Below, one piece after another: positions 46,567-59,442 of a stretch of 64,000 nucleotides of DNA (positions are counted from its first letter, which is position 1; each line of letters opens with the position of its first letter). The position numbers were made by a program, and so were the translations under genes. Origin of the DNA: Puccinia triticina (taxonomy: Eukaryota; Basidiomycota; Pucciniomycetes; Pucciniales; Pucciniaceae); NCBI RefSeq assembly GCF_026914185.1, contig NC_070561.1, positions 6,200,001 to 6,264,000 on the forward strand, written 5' to 3'. Under the pieces are notes generated by a model. That model did not search any database and was not told where the DNA came from. It saw only the letters and a program-made list of their open reading frames with translations.

Positions 46567-47144
46567 GTGCCGTGTTCTGGGAGTATTCCGAGCGCGTAAC
46601 TCGGTGAATGGAGACGCTATCGGTGAAGTCAACAAGTCGTATGTCTGTAAATAATTCCTGACGCCTGCATCAGGATCACGACTAGTAGTCAAGGATGAAT
46701 GTCCCGAACCTAACGCAAGTCCCTCCTCGGGGGAGCGCGGCCTCTCCTTCGACGCTTCGCGCCTCCTCGGAGAGGCTTGGTGAAGCTCGGGGACACGCGC
46801 CGAAGCACCAGGTTGTGCGCGTCACCGGATGCCAGCCAGTCCGGTTTTCCGGCGCGCCACAGCGAGAACAGAGCGCTGTCGGCAAGCAATGCTCCCAATG
46901 TGTTGTGGGGTCGTCGGAGAGTCCGTCTGGAGAGGTCTGGAGCAAAATAAGAGCACAAACACATAATTACAGCAATGTATGCACTAAAGCCGCTCGTCGC
47001 ATGGGTTTCGGGTGTATGGCTCATGCCGATGTCGGCATCCAAGCCGGCGTCGCAGGCCACGCAAGCTTTTTCTGCAACACAGCACTTTGTGCAGGATATC
47101 TTCGGCCCAGCCAACCGCCCAGGCCGCATCCAGCTCGACGCATC
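46567..47144. other. Upstream region of the SAM-like gene, open on both strands
   Basis: GC-rich around 46720-46900 with long ORFs on both strands, including a plus frame (from 46695) that runs into the next gene. The mirror ORF on the minus strand and the low-complexity composition argue against a true N-terminal extension. Confidence 0.45.
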
Positions 47145-48111
47145 ATGTCTGGAAGCAATCTCGACACGTCCCACATCACCTTTGACCTGTCCTACTCTCT
47201 ATGGGTCGAGACAACCCCCGGAAGCTACAAAAATATCTGCCCGACCAAATCAGGATCCGCCGATGACTCGGAATTGATGTGCGTCTTGCCGAGGGACTTG
47301 CCATTTGAACGCATCAAGGCGGGCATATTCAGAGCCCTGGGTTCGAAATTGAACCATCATGATGCCGATCTCGTACAAATCTTGAAGACTGCTGATAGCA
47401 ACAAGCAAATCGAGCTGTGTTGCAATCTCAGCAATCCCATCGACTGGATGCAGCAATTCGTGGTCACAGATGATGCTAGTTTCAAGGCCTTCTTGGCTAG
47501 AGAGAAGGCTTCCATCAAGAACTTCCCCGGATGTAAACCAAAGATCAATATTACAATGACCAAGCCCGAAGAGAACTCCTGGAGTGGAACTCCCACAAGC
47601 GTGAGCTGTTCCTGCCTGTTGTGTGATTGCTAATGATGTTGACTCGAGTGATTTGCAATCGAAATTCCAGAAACCAATGTCTTGCCACCCACCCCAGTCC
47701 CCTATAAACTTGACTGAAGCATCGGGGTCGCAAGTGATTATCCCCCCACAAGTTACAACGTCCGGCGAGCCGGAATCAAGCAGTGCTGATCAAAATGTGG
47801 CATCAACAACCTTGTCCAGCCCCGCAGATCAATCGCGACCGCCTAAACGACCGAGACTGAGTCAGGAACCTTCGAAATTGGACCCAGAGACCCTGAAGAT
47901 GGAAGATTTCCTCAAGATCTGCCACATCCCTCCCGATGACAAACACACCCGCCAGCTCATCACTATCCATCGCCTCCATCATTGGACAGTCTTCAATCAC
48001 CTGTCCGTCGAAGAAATGAAAGATCTTGGCTTCTCGGTCGGACCCGCTATCCTCATCAACGCCGGTGCCTCTGAAGTCAAGCGTCAAGTGGCTCTGGAAG
48101 CAGCTACCTAA
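47145..48111 (+). CDS. Rust-type protein with SAM-like C-terminal domain
   Basis: Two exons (47145-47600, 47671-48111; 298 residues) joined in phase by a 70-bp GT..AG intron. The N-terminal half starts MSGSNLDTSHITFDLSYSLW and VETTPGSYKNICPTKSGSAD, a beta-rich region I associate with expanded rust protein families but cannot name. A Ser/Pro linker with a basic patch (PPKRPRLSQEP) follows. The C-terminal about 70 residues (METLKMEDFL-like LKMEDFLKICHIPPDD ... RLHHWTVFNHLSVEEMKDLG ... GPAILINAGASEVKRQV) have the helix pattern of a sterile alpha motif. SAM domains mediate protein-protein contacts. The start was chosen at the Met that begins the conserved part; an upstream open frame exists. Confidence 0.65.
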
Positions 48112-49252
48112 CCTCTCAGCTTGTATGCTGCAATCTTGATTCTCCATTTCTTGACTTGAGGTCATGAGGTGTAGTTTACAACATCATCGATTGTTTTCTT
48201 GCTATAATTGCCCCGATCAGATGAAGTGATGCAATGTCTGCAAATGATGAAATATAAACACGTCATTAGTATGCTACCTATTTGGTACAACTACGATAAC
48301 ACAAAGGTTTGTTTGCGTGAGTGTTACACATCGATTCAGGGCAACGGAAGATGGCTGGGTTGGTCTCTCGGACTGATTGGTGCTTCTCATTTCGGCGCTG
48401 AGTGAGTCTGTAAGAGCACCTCCATGGGTCTCGCTAAATTGGGTTGCTGTCCCATATTGAGCAACCCGAGGCCAAAAAAAGAAAAACTCCCATCGCAGTT
48501 GCTATCTGCATATGCATCCATTTTCATCATTCATCGCAATCCAATTGCTACATCTATGTAGAAACTTGAGAAAGACAAGCAGGCTGCCAATCAGTAATCG
48601 TGCTGTATCTGTCCAATACAAGATATCCGCCTAGGGTGAGCTCTCTCATTGCACTCGGACCGGCCTGTCGCATCGGTCCGATAGGACTTTTCTGATTCTT
48701 GACCTCCGCCCAATGAGACGAGATCGGTCCGATAAAAAGGAAGAGGGCCCATTAAGAAAAAGGAAGGGGGTCCCTTGTCCATCCTTCCCCTCGGACCAGT
48801 CTACCTTACTGGTCTGAAGTAAGAGATACTGGCCCGGCTAGACTCACCAAAGTTTCTATCTTGGGTGTGATGAGCTTGGAGAGCACAAGAATGGTAGCGG
48901 CTGAGTAAGAGAGCTGGAAGGTTGTGCACGCTGGTTACTTCAGTGCCCAAGCTTAGCGTGTTCAGTTTTGACAGACAAGTAGTATTCATTCAATGATAAT
49001 AGCATTTCTACAAATACATTTTACAAAAATAGTCCAATTTTATAGTCCTTTTAATGACACAGAAGCTGTTTCACATAGTTGATGGACAGATATAACAGAA
49101 CAGAGGTGGTACAAAAGACAGCTTTAGATGGATGTGAAGGAGCGTAGATACGAATAACAAGATGTGCAAGAGTGTGATGGTGTAACATAGGTTGGCACTG
49201 ATAAACGGGAGAGAATAATCAAAGAGTGAAAAAAAGCAGGAAGGCCGTTTGT
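48112..49252. other. Intergenic, no gene recognised
   Basis: Contains an inverted repeat GGGTTGCT-N15-AGCAACCC near 48442-48473 and two copies of ATCGGTCCGATA-type sequence near 48674 and 48723. No ORF with support. Confidence 0.45.
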
Positions 49253-49994
49253 TCAAGTACCGCTTCCGTCCAAATCTTCAGTCTCGGCCAACTCCTTCAA
49301 TTGCTCCGGAAGGTTGCTTGGGGTGAAGACCATTCCCCGTCGACGAAGAGACGATGCTGAAGGTGGTTGACCGTCAAGGGCCGAGGCTTGGGCGGTCGAA
49401 GGCTCGGGACTTGGTGGGCGATCGTCGGTGGGACTGATAGCCAGTCGGAGGAAGCTCTGGGGCCGGGCGATTTGAATCTTCCATTTCGACTTCTTGGGCT
49501 TGGAAGGCTGGCTGGCTTCGACTGGCTGGAATCGAACCGTCCTGCACAACGAACTGGCTTGATTAATGTCCGTAAAGCTTCATCGATGACGAAGCCCCAG
49601 GAAAGGGCCAGAGAGTCAGTCTGTTTACTTACCTCATCTCGGGTGAAGAGGGTGGTGAGACTACATCGTCAGTCTTGATGATGAGGAGAGGGCTCGCGAC
49701 CCGAGTGCGGTCGGAATCGGAGGAATAGACCGTTGAGCAGCGTGGAATGGCGTGAATTGAGGAACAGGAGGCGCGCTTGGGTCCATTGTCGGGGGAATTG
49801 AGTCGTTCAAGGCCAGCCGAATAGAGGTAGTACTCTTGATCGTCAGGGACGCGTACTTCATTCCCGTCTGGTTTGGGGATTTCCATCGAGGATCGGAATT
49901 CTTCAAGCAAGTCCTCTGGCCTGCCGCAACAGTGAAAGGATTCGTCCGAGTCGGAGTCCTCCTCCTCGCGCATCTTCCCCTTGAACAAAGGCAT
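49253..49994 (-). CDS. Hypothetical acidic, disordered protein
   Basis: Two exons (49994-49633, 49541-49253; 651 nt, 216 residues), intron with GTAAGT and CAG ends, in phase. The start MPLFKGKMREEEDSDSDESF is acidic and Ser-rich. The middle is Ser/Asp-rich (CSTVYSSDSDRTRVAS). The C-terminal half has a basic patch (SKPKKSKWKIQIARPQ) and ends NLPEQLKELAETEDLDGSGT. No domain is recognisable and most of it looks disordered. Good splice signals and continuous phase support a real gene. A nuclear or regulatory role would be a guess. Confidence 0.6.
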
Positions 49995-52900
49995 TTCTTT
50001 GTGTATGGGTCCGGTGAAGTGGTAGAGGGTGAGTGGAAAGTGGGTATGGAGAGAGCGAAAGGATTGGCCGATGTTGGGGTGTGCTGCTCTTCGCTAGGGA
50101 GAAAGGGGGAACAATGGGGCCTTCCCTGAGGGAAGCACTGCCCTGGGGTCAAACAAGAATGGTGGGGCAGCAGCAGCACAAGCTGAAGGCTCAGCTTGTG
50201 CCAAACAGAGAGCACAAATCGTTGCGGTTTATTAAGGTTTCAAAAGAAGCGCGTACAAACACAAACACCGACCAACGACCCACGGCTGGGCCCTTTCTCC
50301 AGAGGAGAGTTTTCCTGCTGTTGGCTACACTTCTACACTCGATTTATCAGACCAAATACTGGTGGATTGCAAGCTTAAAAGAATTTTTTCGCCGCACCAA
50401 ATATTCGCATTGCTAACATAAGTTTTCAGAGAATTCTCTACTTAGTACATAGGACGGCTCGTGAGGCCAGTCATATATTTCTGGTTCATGCCCAAAACCG
50501 AGCGCTGACATGAACAAAGGCCATCAATTGTTGAGTTTCCGAAGCAAAAGTTTCGGAGAAAATTTACAGTAAGGGTAACGGCAGTCCGTTTTCATTAATG
50601 CCGTTATGGCGCCTGTAAATGAGGTACACTCACACTTGCTACCTACATTTGTTTAATTTGGCACATCTTTGAAATAGTACTACAGCGCTGTGTACTTGAG
50701 TCCAATCAACTCGCTGGATTTCTTTCTCCCTTGTACCGTGCGCAGACCTGTACATATAATCTCAATTTTGATAAGAGTCTCAAAAAGAAATTTGAAAGCG
50801 TGTCCCTCTTGTGGAGTAAGATGAAGTCATGACCAAATCCCATGTTTTACCATGGTCCACTGAGGCGAATGAGAGTGCCACACCAGCTAGGACTACCCGC
50901 ATCCGAGAAGGTCATCTGTTGAATGGCAATCCATCTGATTTCCTTAATTTTGACCATAGTACAGTTTACTTCGGCCAACTCTGTGTTGAAAAGCAACTCT
51001 GACGCGACGGATAAGTTTCAAGGGTTTATGAAAACTGGTTATTTAAAGTGAGCAAGAGTTGGATTGATCATTGCGACAGAGTGATCGGGGATTACATAAT
51101 GAAAGCAATTACTAGTGTTGTCCCAATCTACAACGCCCCAGTCATATCTGTCTTGAGCAGTAACACGATACGCGCTCCACATTCTGATTAATCAAACTGG
51201 CAGGCCGCTCAGACGCTACGCTGGGGTGCAGCGTGCCGGGTGGCCTTAATCAGAATGCAGTGGCTCGATGGACAACCGGTCCTTTGCAAGCCATATTTTA
51301 CAAAAGGAGTTTGCCCAACCCTTCCCTCCGTCCCGATTCCACTTCATCATCCACATTAGGTTTGTTCCAAAATCGCCCCGCTGCTGTCTTGAGAATCAAG
51401 TACATGGTGAAATCGTCAAAAGTATACATTTCATGGAGACATTCATCTTATAATACTTCAAGGATAAAAGTAGAACAACAAGCTTTGCTGAGAGAAACCA
51501 GAAGTTGCACGGTTTCCGATGGAGGTTAGGTCCAGGAGAGAGGTCAGCAAGCACGGTATTGGGGTTGGTCAGTTCATGTGCACCGCGCCCTGCCCGCCAA
51601 CATGATCTCCTCACATCTGTCTTTGAGGCAGAAGATGATGGCCATTTTGTAATTTAGATAGATCCAATACTTTCTCTATGGTAATATAGTATTACAAAAA
51701 TACACGTCCAATTCAAATGAGAGAAACTGTCATCTGTCCCTGATTCACAAGATCTCCGCTATCGTCGGCTTCAAAGCGACGGAAGGAGATTCAATTGTTG
51801 GAGAGAGCACACGGCGGCTACAATTCTGGGCATCAACAGATAAATTGTTGCGTGCACTGTAAATTTTGGAAGAATTCACAGTGGGGATCTTGATGATAAG
51901 AAAAGACATCCAATTGAATGACGGATCCAGAGAATGTAAGGAGAGATTGGATAGAATTTTAAACTCTTTAAATTACCAGTAGTAGTAACAACTTAAGTGA
52001 TATAAGAAGCACGGTCAATAAAATCAGACATAACTGAAAACATTGTTGCGGGGGGCGCAAGATGAAGAACCTAAATTTCACAGACTGACAGTCTTGTGAC
52101 ACTTTTGGTAGTGAGAATGAAATGGTTTTGATTCACTAAGAAAGAAAAAGCCAGCAGCAATCTGATATAGACTATCTACAAGATTGCCTGTGTTTTGGTT
52201 GAAGAATACTACATATGATTTACAAGCATCCACCTAGCTTAACAAAAATAAACAGTTTTTAGCTCACAACAATGGTAAGAAATGTAATATGACAGATGGG
52301 AATTGAAAATGGTTAATGTGAGTCTTGAGACAGAAACTAAAAATAAATAAATAAGGGAAAGATAAAAAACAAACTTGGCCATAAGTAACAATAGTGATAT
52401 ATAATCCAATTCAAAAAGGTACCTCCATTGCTCACCCAGTATGTCCTCTTGGTTGGTTACCGGATGCAAACGGCTAATGAGTATGAGAACTGATAGCAGG
52501 AACAAGCACTGTTGAGTCCAGTTGATGATTCAAGCTACCTCTGATTGATTGGGTAGCAAAGCGGGCAAGTATTCAAAAAAACTCTCTGGGCTAAACTTCC
52601 CAAAGCATATTTTTGAAAACTTTCTCTCAAGCTCAGTGGGGTCCCTTCTCAGCCCTTACCTGACCATTTGGAGAAATTGATACAAGAATTGCATGATAAT
52701 TTTCAATGCCATAAGTCTAACCAACAGTGGGCTGTTGAGATGTGTTATGGTATTTGAGACCAAGTTTTTCACACACTGGCAGTTATTTTTATTGAACAGT
52801 TGTTATTTTTATTGTTAAAGAAATTAGAATTTTCAATACTCTACTATATCTTATAAGATCTTGCAGGCTGTATTGGGAAAAAAGAGCCTGTAAAAGTGGT

Positions 52901-53063
52901 TATTGAGGGTATTTCTTAAGCCCTCAAGGTTAACATTGACTTGAATTTAAAATATGTTACAGTTATGGTTAACTGCAATGGCCCACTATTGCTTTAACTT
53001 CAGTGTGAACCATGTCCCACATATTGAATTAATGGTTTAACTTCAATTTGAACTCTGTCTAAC
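49995..53063. other. Gene-poor region left of the MULE-like element
   Basis: About 3 kb without a supported gene. It is AT-rich from about 51650. Near 51200-51235 there is a GC-rich dyad (CGCTACGCTGGGGTGCAGCG). Sequences like CATATTGAATTAATGG (near 53019) repeat locally and include the MULE target sequence. Confidence 0.5.
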
Positions 53064-53072
53064 ATATTGAAT

Positions 53073-56000
53073 GGGGACATAGATTTTTACAAAGTGCCTT
53101 TTACAATGTACAAGGCCCTGTAAAAGGTGTGCTGTGTAAATTGACCCAAACACTGGGGTCATGTGTAGTTTTACAAAGTGTTGACCCACTTTGTCACCTT
53201 GCAAAGGCAGGCCCTGTGAAAAGGCCCTTGTATTATAGTACGCTCATTGGTCCAACTACAGTATTACACCACCACGTTTACGGTGTGGCCGGGTGCACTG
53301 TATAAAATTCCCAATTGGAGGGACCACATGGAATTTTACTATCATACAGCCAGACAACAGATTACAAGACTGGTAAAAATACAGCTTCTGCCGCTCTCCA
53401 TTAGAAATACAAGCACACTTTCATCAATTTACATCGTACATACATATGTATCAACAAGACCATGTGTATCAAGAAGATCAGGAGGAATCTCGGTCGGCAT
53501 CAGCCTGTTTGATCCATACCATAAGAACTCCTCCCCTCTCCCAATGCGCTTCCCCCCCATCCGGGATCCTGCTCGGCCCACATTCTGATGTCCTCCTCTC
53601 CCTTGTTATATCATGACCCTCCGGGGTCCAACCCATCAAGCATAGTCCTGCCAAATAACCCAGAAGACCTTCCCCTCTCTAACTCCTCAAGTGTATAGTT
53701 ACCAAGTGGGAGTTGCCACTTGATCTTGCAAGTTTCCAGACATTTATTGATCACGGATGTACTCTGGACCGTGAAAACTATCCAATCTACCCCAACGGTG
53801 CAACCATTTTTGTCAAAGATGCTGATCAGGTAGTTGTGAATTTTGGATTTGTTGGATTTACGAAAACCACTGGAGTGGAGAAGCGAGCAAAGGGAGTCTG
53901 GAAAATCCAGAGGGTCTACTGCCTTGGGGCCCTGGTTTGCGACGTGGATACTTGTCAGTGGGTTGGCTTGTCCCCAACTGCCAGAGGCGGCATCCAGGAT
54001 TACCTAGACAGGTGAGTTTTTACGAGTTTTGCCAGATCTTGGTTCCATGTCCTTACATGTACAACAATGCCTTGCTGTTTGATACTTTCAGTAAGCCAAA
54101 GTGTCCAGGAGCCGCCGGCCGATGCCCATGGAATGTTATCTGGGTTTCTTGCAAAGGAACAGCCACACGATTCGATTTCCACGTCCCATCTGGGTGGGGG
54201 TTACTCCGCCATCGAGGTTTACACCAGCATCCATGGCCCGAAGCCAAAAAACCCGACCCCCTCTCACGTGCAGATCTCAAAGCTGAGATAGTCAAGAACC
54301 CAACCAAAGGAGCATTGAAATTGAAGGTTGGTCAGGCTCGATTTTCTTTCCACATACATGTTCAGCTTGTTTATTTCTGCCGGGTCTTTTTCCAGATGGG
54401 TCAGACAGACAGCCTCGATGATCCTCTCACAAGTGTGACTGAGATTCACAGCTCACTGGTCAACGCCGATCGCTTGAGATATTACCGCCGCCTTATGCTA
54501 TGAGAGCTCAACATTGTGCCTGACAAGTTAGGCGCGGGCATTGGGGATAAGTTTCTGATGGACATGTTCCAATGGAACAAGTAAGTCTGGTCCTATCTCC
54601 TCATTCATTTCTAATTCACTCCTTATTGATTTATTATTTCCGGCTAGGCGCGGGCTGCTGGTTATCTCGTCGGGATTTCAGACCGACTGTGAACACTTTA
54701 CATTCCAAACAAAGTGGATGGCCGAACAGATGTTGGCTCGAGATGAAAACAACGACGTCTACCAAGGAGGCCTCATATCGGACGTGACCTATCGATTTTT
54801 TGAGAATGGTTACTTACTTACAACATCAATGTTTTGCGAGCAAACCGCCCGGTGGATTCCGGTCCAGCTTTCTTGGATTAGGGGCCTCAGCACCAATTAC
54901 TACAAGCTGCATTTCTCGGCGCTGTTGAGACAGTTTGTTCGGCTTGACTTGACCCCCACGGAGCATGATCTGATGGTTCGCCAAGTGGTTGATTTCTTGC
55001 TGGCACAAACTGAAGGCTTCAAAGCGGCATACATGGACGTCTTTGCATGTACCGATCCTACTCGAGCCGCTAAGATGATCAAAGGGTGTCACCAGCACTT
55101 CCGCGCGCAAGTGACACGAGTGAGGAGCAATCGTTCAATCCTCTCCGCAGATCAAGATGTGAGTTTCATGATTCCTTTCGGCCTTTCATCTTCTTCCCCT
55201 TGGCTTCAAGAGATCTTACTAGCTTGTTTCAGGCCGACTTCCAAAAAAAGTGCATGGCCTTACTAGATCCAATTGAAGAAGACGGTCCTACACACGAGGA
55301 GAAGATTGACGAGATACGACGCCTTTTCCCTAAGACTAAGCGCTGGCTCGACTGGTGGACGATGTCCGATGTCCAATCAATGCTATTTCCCTCGCGTCGA
55401 CCCATGTTGGATGACCACCCAGACGGCAATGATGGACTGCCCGACACAACCAATGCCATTCAAAGCATGCATCGGGTCTATTACATGATAAGGTGAGGAT
55501 CCAATCAGCCTTTTTTTGTTTCTCAAATTTGAATCTGATTCTCATGATGTCTCTAGTTCGGGGAAGAAATGCCTAATGGTAGGCATGGTGGAGCTCTTTA
55601 GTTACATCAATGTCTTGGAGGAAGAGTTTAATGCTGTCATGTGTGGAATCTCTGTCAAATATGGATCCCAGACAAAAATGCAAGTCAACATTACGCATTC
55701 GATGGGCTGGGCCAAACCCACAAAGCAAAAATTTATCAATGACGGTCGCCCGCCGGATACCACTGCTGCTCTTCTGGACGGACCGGATCCTTCTACCAAG
55801 AAGAAGAATCTAGGTCGTCCAAAAAATTCTCAGAATGTCGACTGAAGTGAGTGGTCAACATACCAATCATGCACCACCTCCTCCAAGGATCACTTGAGGA
55901 ACCGATGTTGGATGGCCGCCGCCATGGAATCCTTGTTTGCGCTGTACAACCCTCTCTGGCTTTGCAACAGCACTGGGAAAGGGTCTTCGCTTTTTTATAA

Positions 56001-57806
56001 TCTCGTCCTCCACTTTGGTTCCCGAACAACCTTCAATCTCACAAAGATCGGCCGCATCAGAACTGTATTGACAAACGGACAGTTGAAACTGTTCAAGATC
56101 TGCAACAAAAAGCATCAAGCAAACTTTCAGCCTGGTGCCTTTGCTTCGTGCGACTTCTTCTTGGAGCTGCTATTAGACCCCAAGAGAAATCAAACCAAAG
56201 CTTTGAATGGACTGTTTGAACTCGTTGAGCACCGGGAGTTCATGTGCGAATCGGCGAAGCCTTGCTTGGAACAGCAAACCCAATCACTGACCACTATCAA
56301 GATTGAAAGGAGCATGTTTCAAGCCAACAATGTTGCTGAAGCTGATGTTTTGGGCCTGATCGATGTTTGGACTACTACTGGGCTTTCCAAATCACCCAGG
56401 CTTGTGTGTCGATGTGATTCAATCTTGGGTACAACTGAGAAGATTCCGAAAGCCAGAGGTAGACCTTCCAAGAAGGTCAAGAATGTTGATCTCAAACCCG
56501 AAGTCACGGTAGTTTCTAACACGCAAAACAATCCAAATCATCCAGTGGTGTATATTCAGGAGAAGTCACAACTTGCATTCAAAGACGAACTGCCTCCTCA
56601 ACACCTTTATTTCTTTGTTGAAGTGACTCCGATCACCAATACTATTGAGCAGCAAGAATACATGCAATCTTTGAACTGGCCGTACCAACTGAAGATTGCG
56701 GGTGAAACATACACCCTATTCTCTCGCGGATTTTGGAACGGGTACCACTACTGGTGCAAAGTGGTCCGGAGCGGCCGTGGCAGCACCACTGGTGTATGGC
56801 TGCATGACGATCAACAAAATGAAGGTATCGCCAGACTGGTGAATACTGATGCCTCATCCATTGGAGGATGTCATCCGTTCACCAGCTGGATCTTTTACTC
56901 CCGTCGCTGGACCGCTGCCGAGGAGAAATATGTACAGGAATCAATTGCGAAGATAAGCAATGACCACCCGAACGCCAAAGGCAATACTCCGTTTGTGCAC
57001 TTGGGCAAGTTGATCAACCCTCAAGTTGAATCCGTCCCGGTTATCAAATATTCGGAGCCTCTAGATGGTGGCAAGTATGTGGACAACTATGAGGATTTGG
57101 AAGCGAGCGACCTAGATTACAACTCGGACAACTCTAGCGAGGCCAATTCTGAGTCCAATGATGAAGACGCTTCCAAAAATGTGGTCTCACATCCAACAAA
57201 ACCCCTTGCCAATAAATCTATCAAGTTGAAGCTAAAGCTCAACCCCTCTTCGCATCCAGTGCAAGAAACATCCCAGAAAGTGGACACCAACCCAGCCGGA
57301 CAGCCAAAATCACTTGACGCAAACGCTGCCCCTGTGGATGAAGCCAATCAACCACAGTCAACCCAAAGAAGCAAGAGGACTTTCAGTTCAAGAAAGTAGT
57401 TCTTTTTTCCCTATATTTCTTAGTAATCCTTAGTCTTTTCCGTACTTTGTAAATTCCATCAACCAGCTTGTAAATTTGCTTTTACAAAGTCTGGAAAGAA
57501 ATTTTGCCACATCTTTTTTACGCGGTGCTGTTAATTTACAGCTGGGAGATCAATACTTGAGATTTGCATGGAGTTCTGTTTACAAAGTGCCACCCTGAAA
57601 AAGGATGCCTTGTAAAATTGTACATAGGTAATTACATTCTTACTTTTACAGGGCTCTTTTCACATGGCCTCCCTTTGCAAGGTGACAAATCAGGCAGCCC
57701 CAGCGTAAAACTACACATAGCCCCCTCAAATGTACACTTCCACAGGGTCCTCACTTTACAGGGCCTTGTACCCTGTAAAAAGGACTTTGTAAAAATCATC
57801 TTCCCC
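53073..57806 (+). mobile_element. MULE-like DNA transposon with 9-bp target duplication
   Basis: The element starts GGGGACATAGATTTTTACAA and its right end, reverse-complemented, reads GGGGAAGATGATTTTTACAA. These imperfect terminal inverted repeats extend about 165 bp and share GTACAAGGCCCTGTAAA, ATGTGTAGTTTTAC and TTTGTCACCTTGCAAAGG. Perfect 9-bp target duplications ATATTGAAT flank it (53064-53072 and 57807-57815), the size typical of Mutator-like elements. TTTACA/TGTAAA motifs are dense in the ends. The inside encodes a spliced transposase with a GCM/WRKY-like zinc cluster. Confidence 0.88.
53713..57399 (+). pseudogene. MULE-like transposase with GCM-type zinc cluster
   Basis: Several exons. 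The N-terminal block has CLGALVCDVDTCQWVGLSPT then, after an intron, KPKCPGAAGRCPWNVIW, CKGTATRFDFHVPSG and HRGLHQHPWPEAKKPDPLS: ordered Cys and an H-x2-H-type end as in GCM/WRKY zinc fingers. Next comes the core: GLISDVTYRFFENGYLL, CEQTARWIPVQLSWIRGLST and MIKGCHQHFRAQVTRV, matching the MULE pattern with the C..H motif. A downstream exon (from about 55894) adds a domain ending in an acidic and Lys/Ser-rich tail (NYEDLEASDLDYNSDNSSEA). In-frame TGAs at about 54501 (RRLML*ELNIVP) and 55843 (SQNVD*SEWSTYQ) break it; both could come from CGA. The start is unclear: no ATG precedes WELPLDLASFQTF in frame. Confidence 0.72.
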
Positions 57807-57815
57807 ATATTGAAT

Positions 57816-58280
57816 TAATTTCTGACAAAGCACATGTTATATTTGTGAGGCTTTTACTCCAAAAATTTTGATACAATGAAGAGGGGACCAATCTTAAGAA
57901 GGCTAAGGATTGGAGTCAGGAGCTAGTTGATTGTTTTCAGCGTAAGGTGGTTCAAAGAACATTGGGCTGAGATTTGACACTGTAATTCAAACAGGAGGAG
58001 CAGACTTGATGAGTAAAAAATAGAGAGCCCCAGCAAGACCTAACAAGGGCTTACACAGATGGAAAAAGAACAGGACAGGACAGGTGAAAAGGAACAAAAT
58101 CTCACTTGAGATGGATAGAACTGGGATTTTATAGCATCACAGATTGTGATGTAAATAAACAAAAGGAGAGATTGAGCAGAGATTTAGACTAGAATTCTGT
58201 GAATAGTATTTAGTTGAAAACATACATCTGCTCATTTTTTATCAAAAGTTTTACATTGTGTGAATTGAAATTGATGCTAG
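57816..58280. other. Right flank of the MULE-like element
   Basis: AT-rich. Contains GACAGGACAGG near 58073. Nothing else recognised. Confidence 0.45.
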
Positions 58281-58793
58281 TTATGCCACAGGACAGTTGA
58301 ACCATTTTTCCATGTGTGCTGGAAGTTGTGAATTTAACCAGATTTTGTGCAACTCAGTTGCAACACAATCAGCTTGTGCAACTGTTAGCCAACCATCCTG
58401 TGTTAGAGTTTTGTAAATAATAATCTGAGCAGAATTGAATTTTTTGTGGTTTGCTTCTTTTAGTGGAAAATTTAGTTGAGCCCAACCTAGGAGAGGCGGA
58501 TGATCTTGAGTGTCCTTAAAGATTAAACTATAATACCATTCCAGAAGATGTTGGTGAGCTTCCTGTAACATTTTTTCCTGTTTTTTTGCATCCAGCTCCA
58601 TATGAGGCAATTGTTGGAGATCATCTAAGCACAAGTACCCTCCGATCTTTTGTGCTCTGTTGACCAGGCGGTTTGCCGTTTCTTTGAATCCCAATTTGTT
58701 TGATTTTAATTGAATCTTGATATATGCATTATGATTTGAATTACGCCCATTGCTTGGTAAGTTGAGGTTGGGGTCCATGTGGTATTTAATCAA
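58281..58793 (-). CDS. Hypothetical protein fragment (exon)
   Basis: 170-codon open frame, MIKYHMDPNLNLPSNGRNSN to LPAHMEKWFNCPVA, with a helical, Lys/Gln-rich middle (ELDAKKQEKMLQEAHQHLLE). Reading upstream (QFATKSLIKYHMDPN) suggests it is a last exon rather than a complete gene. No family recognised. It could belong with the ORF at 59443-59964 to one gene or to an uncharacterised mobile element. Confidence 0.35.
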   Translation of the reverse strand: MIKYHMDPNLNLPSNGRNSNHNAYIKIQLKSNKLGFKETANRLVNRAQKIGGYLCLDDLQQLPHMELDAKKQEKMLQEAHQHLLEWYYSLIFKDTQDHPPLLGWAQLNFPLKEANHKKFNSAQIIIYKTLTQDGWLTVAQADCVATELHKIWLNSQLPAHMEKWFNCPVA

Positions 58794-59442
58794 ACTCTTT
58801 GTTGCAAATTGTATTTTTATTTTCAGCCAGTAGTAGTATTTTGTAGACTAAAACAATGCAAAGAACATAATGAAAATAAGATGAGTCACCAAAGAAATGT
58901 CACGACCTAAAGACAACCAAAAAGAAAAACACACTAACAGGATAAAGAAGTTATCTTTACTGAGAAACTGAACACGACGATGACGAGAACTTTGATAACA
59001 AGACAACAACTAGAAACAACAAAACTGAAGAAAACAAAAGGTTTTTGGTGAGTTTAATATAAAGAAAGATACATGATAGTGACTAGACAAAAACAAACGC
59101 TGAGACTCCAACTGTATGTTCTGATTAAACTCCTCCTGAAACGCTACTGTCTTCAGATTCTGGATCTAGAGTTGTTGGATCAAGATTAGTCGACGAGATG
59201 TGATTCTGTTTGACAGCTGTGATGTTTTCTCTTCTTTACCTGAACAATGATTCTCCTTTAATTCGGCCTTCTTGAGTCTTGAGGGATTGAAGCGTGAGAA
59301 CGTCCCGAAAGTGACTCGATGGTAAAACGGAAACCAGGAAGGCGAGAAAAAAGATTTTCACAGAGCGCTCGAACTTCAAGTTGTACTCTCCACGTGTACA
59401 CATGAAATTGAATATGCAAAACTAGTTTTCATCAAATTACAC

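Noticed and set aside
46695..47144. N-terminal extension of the SAM-like protein
   Set aside because: The opposite strand is open too, the composition is GC-driven, and the conserved part begins at 47145.
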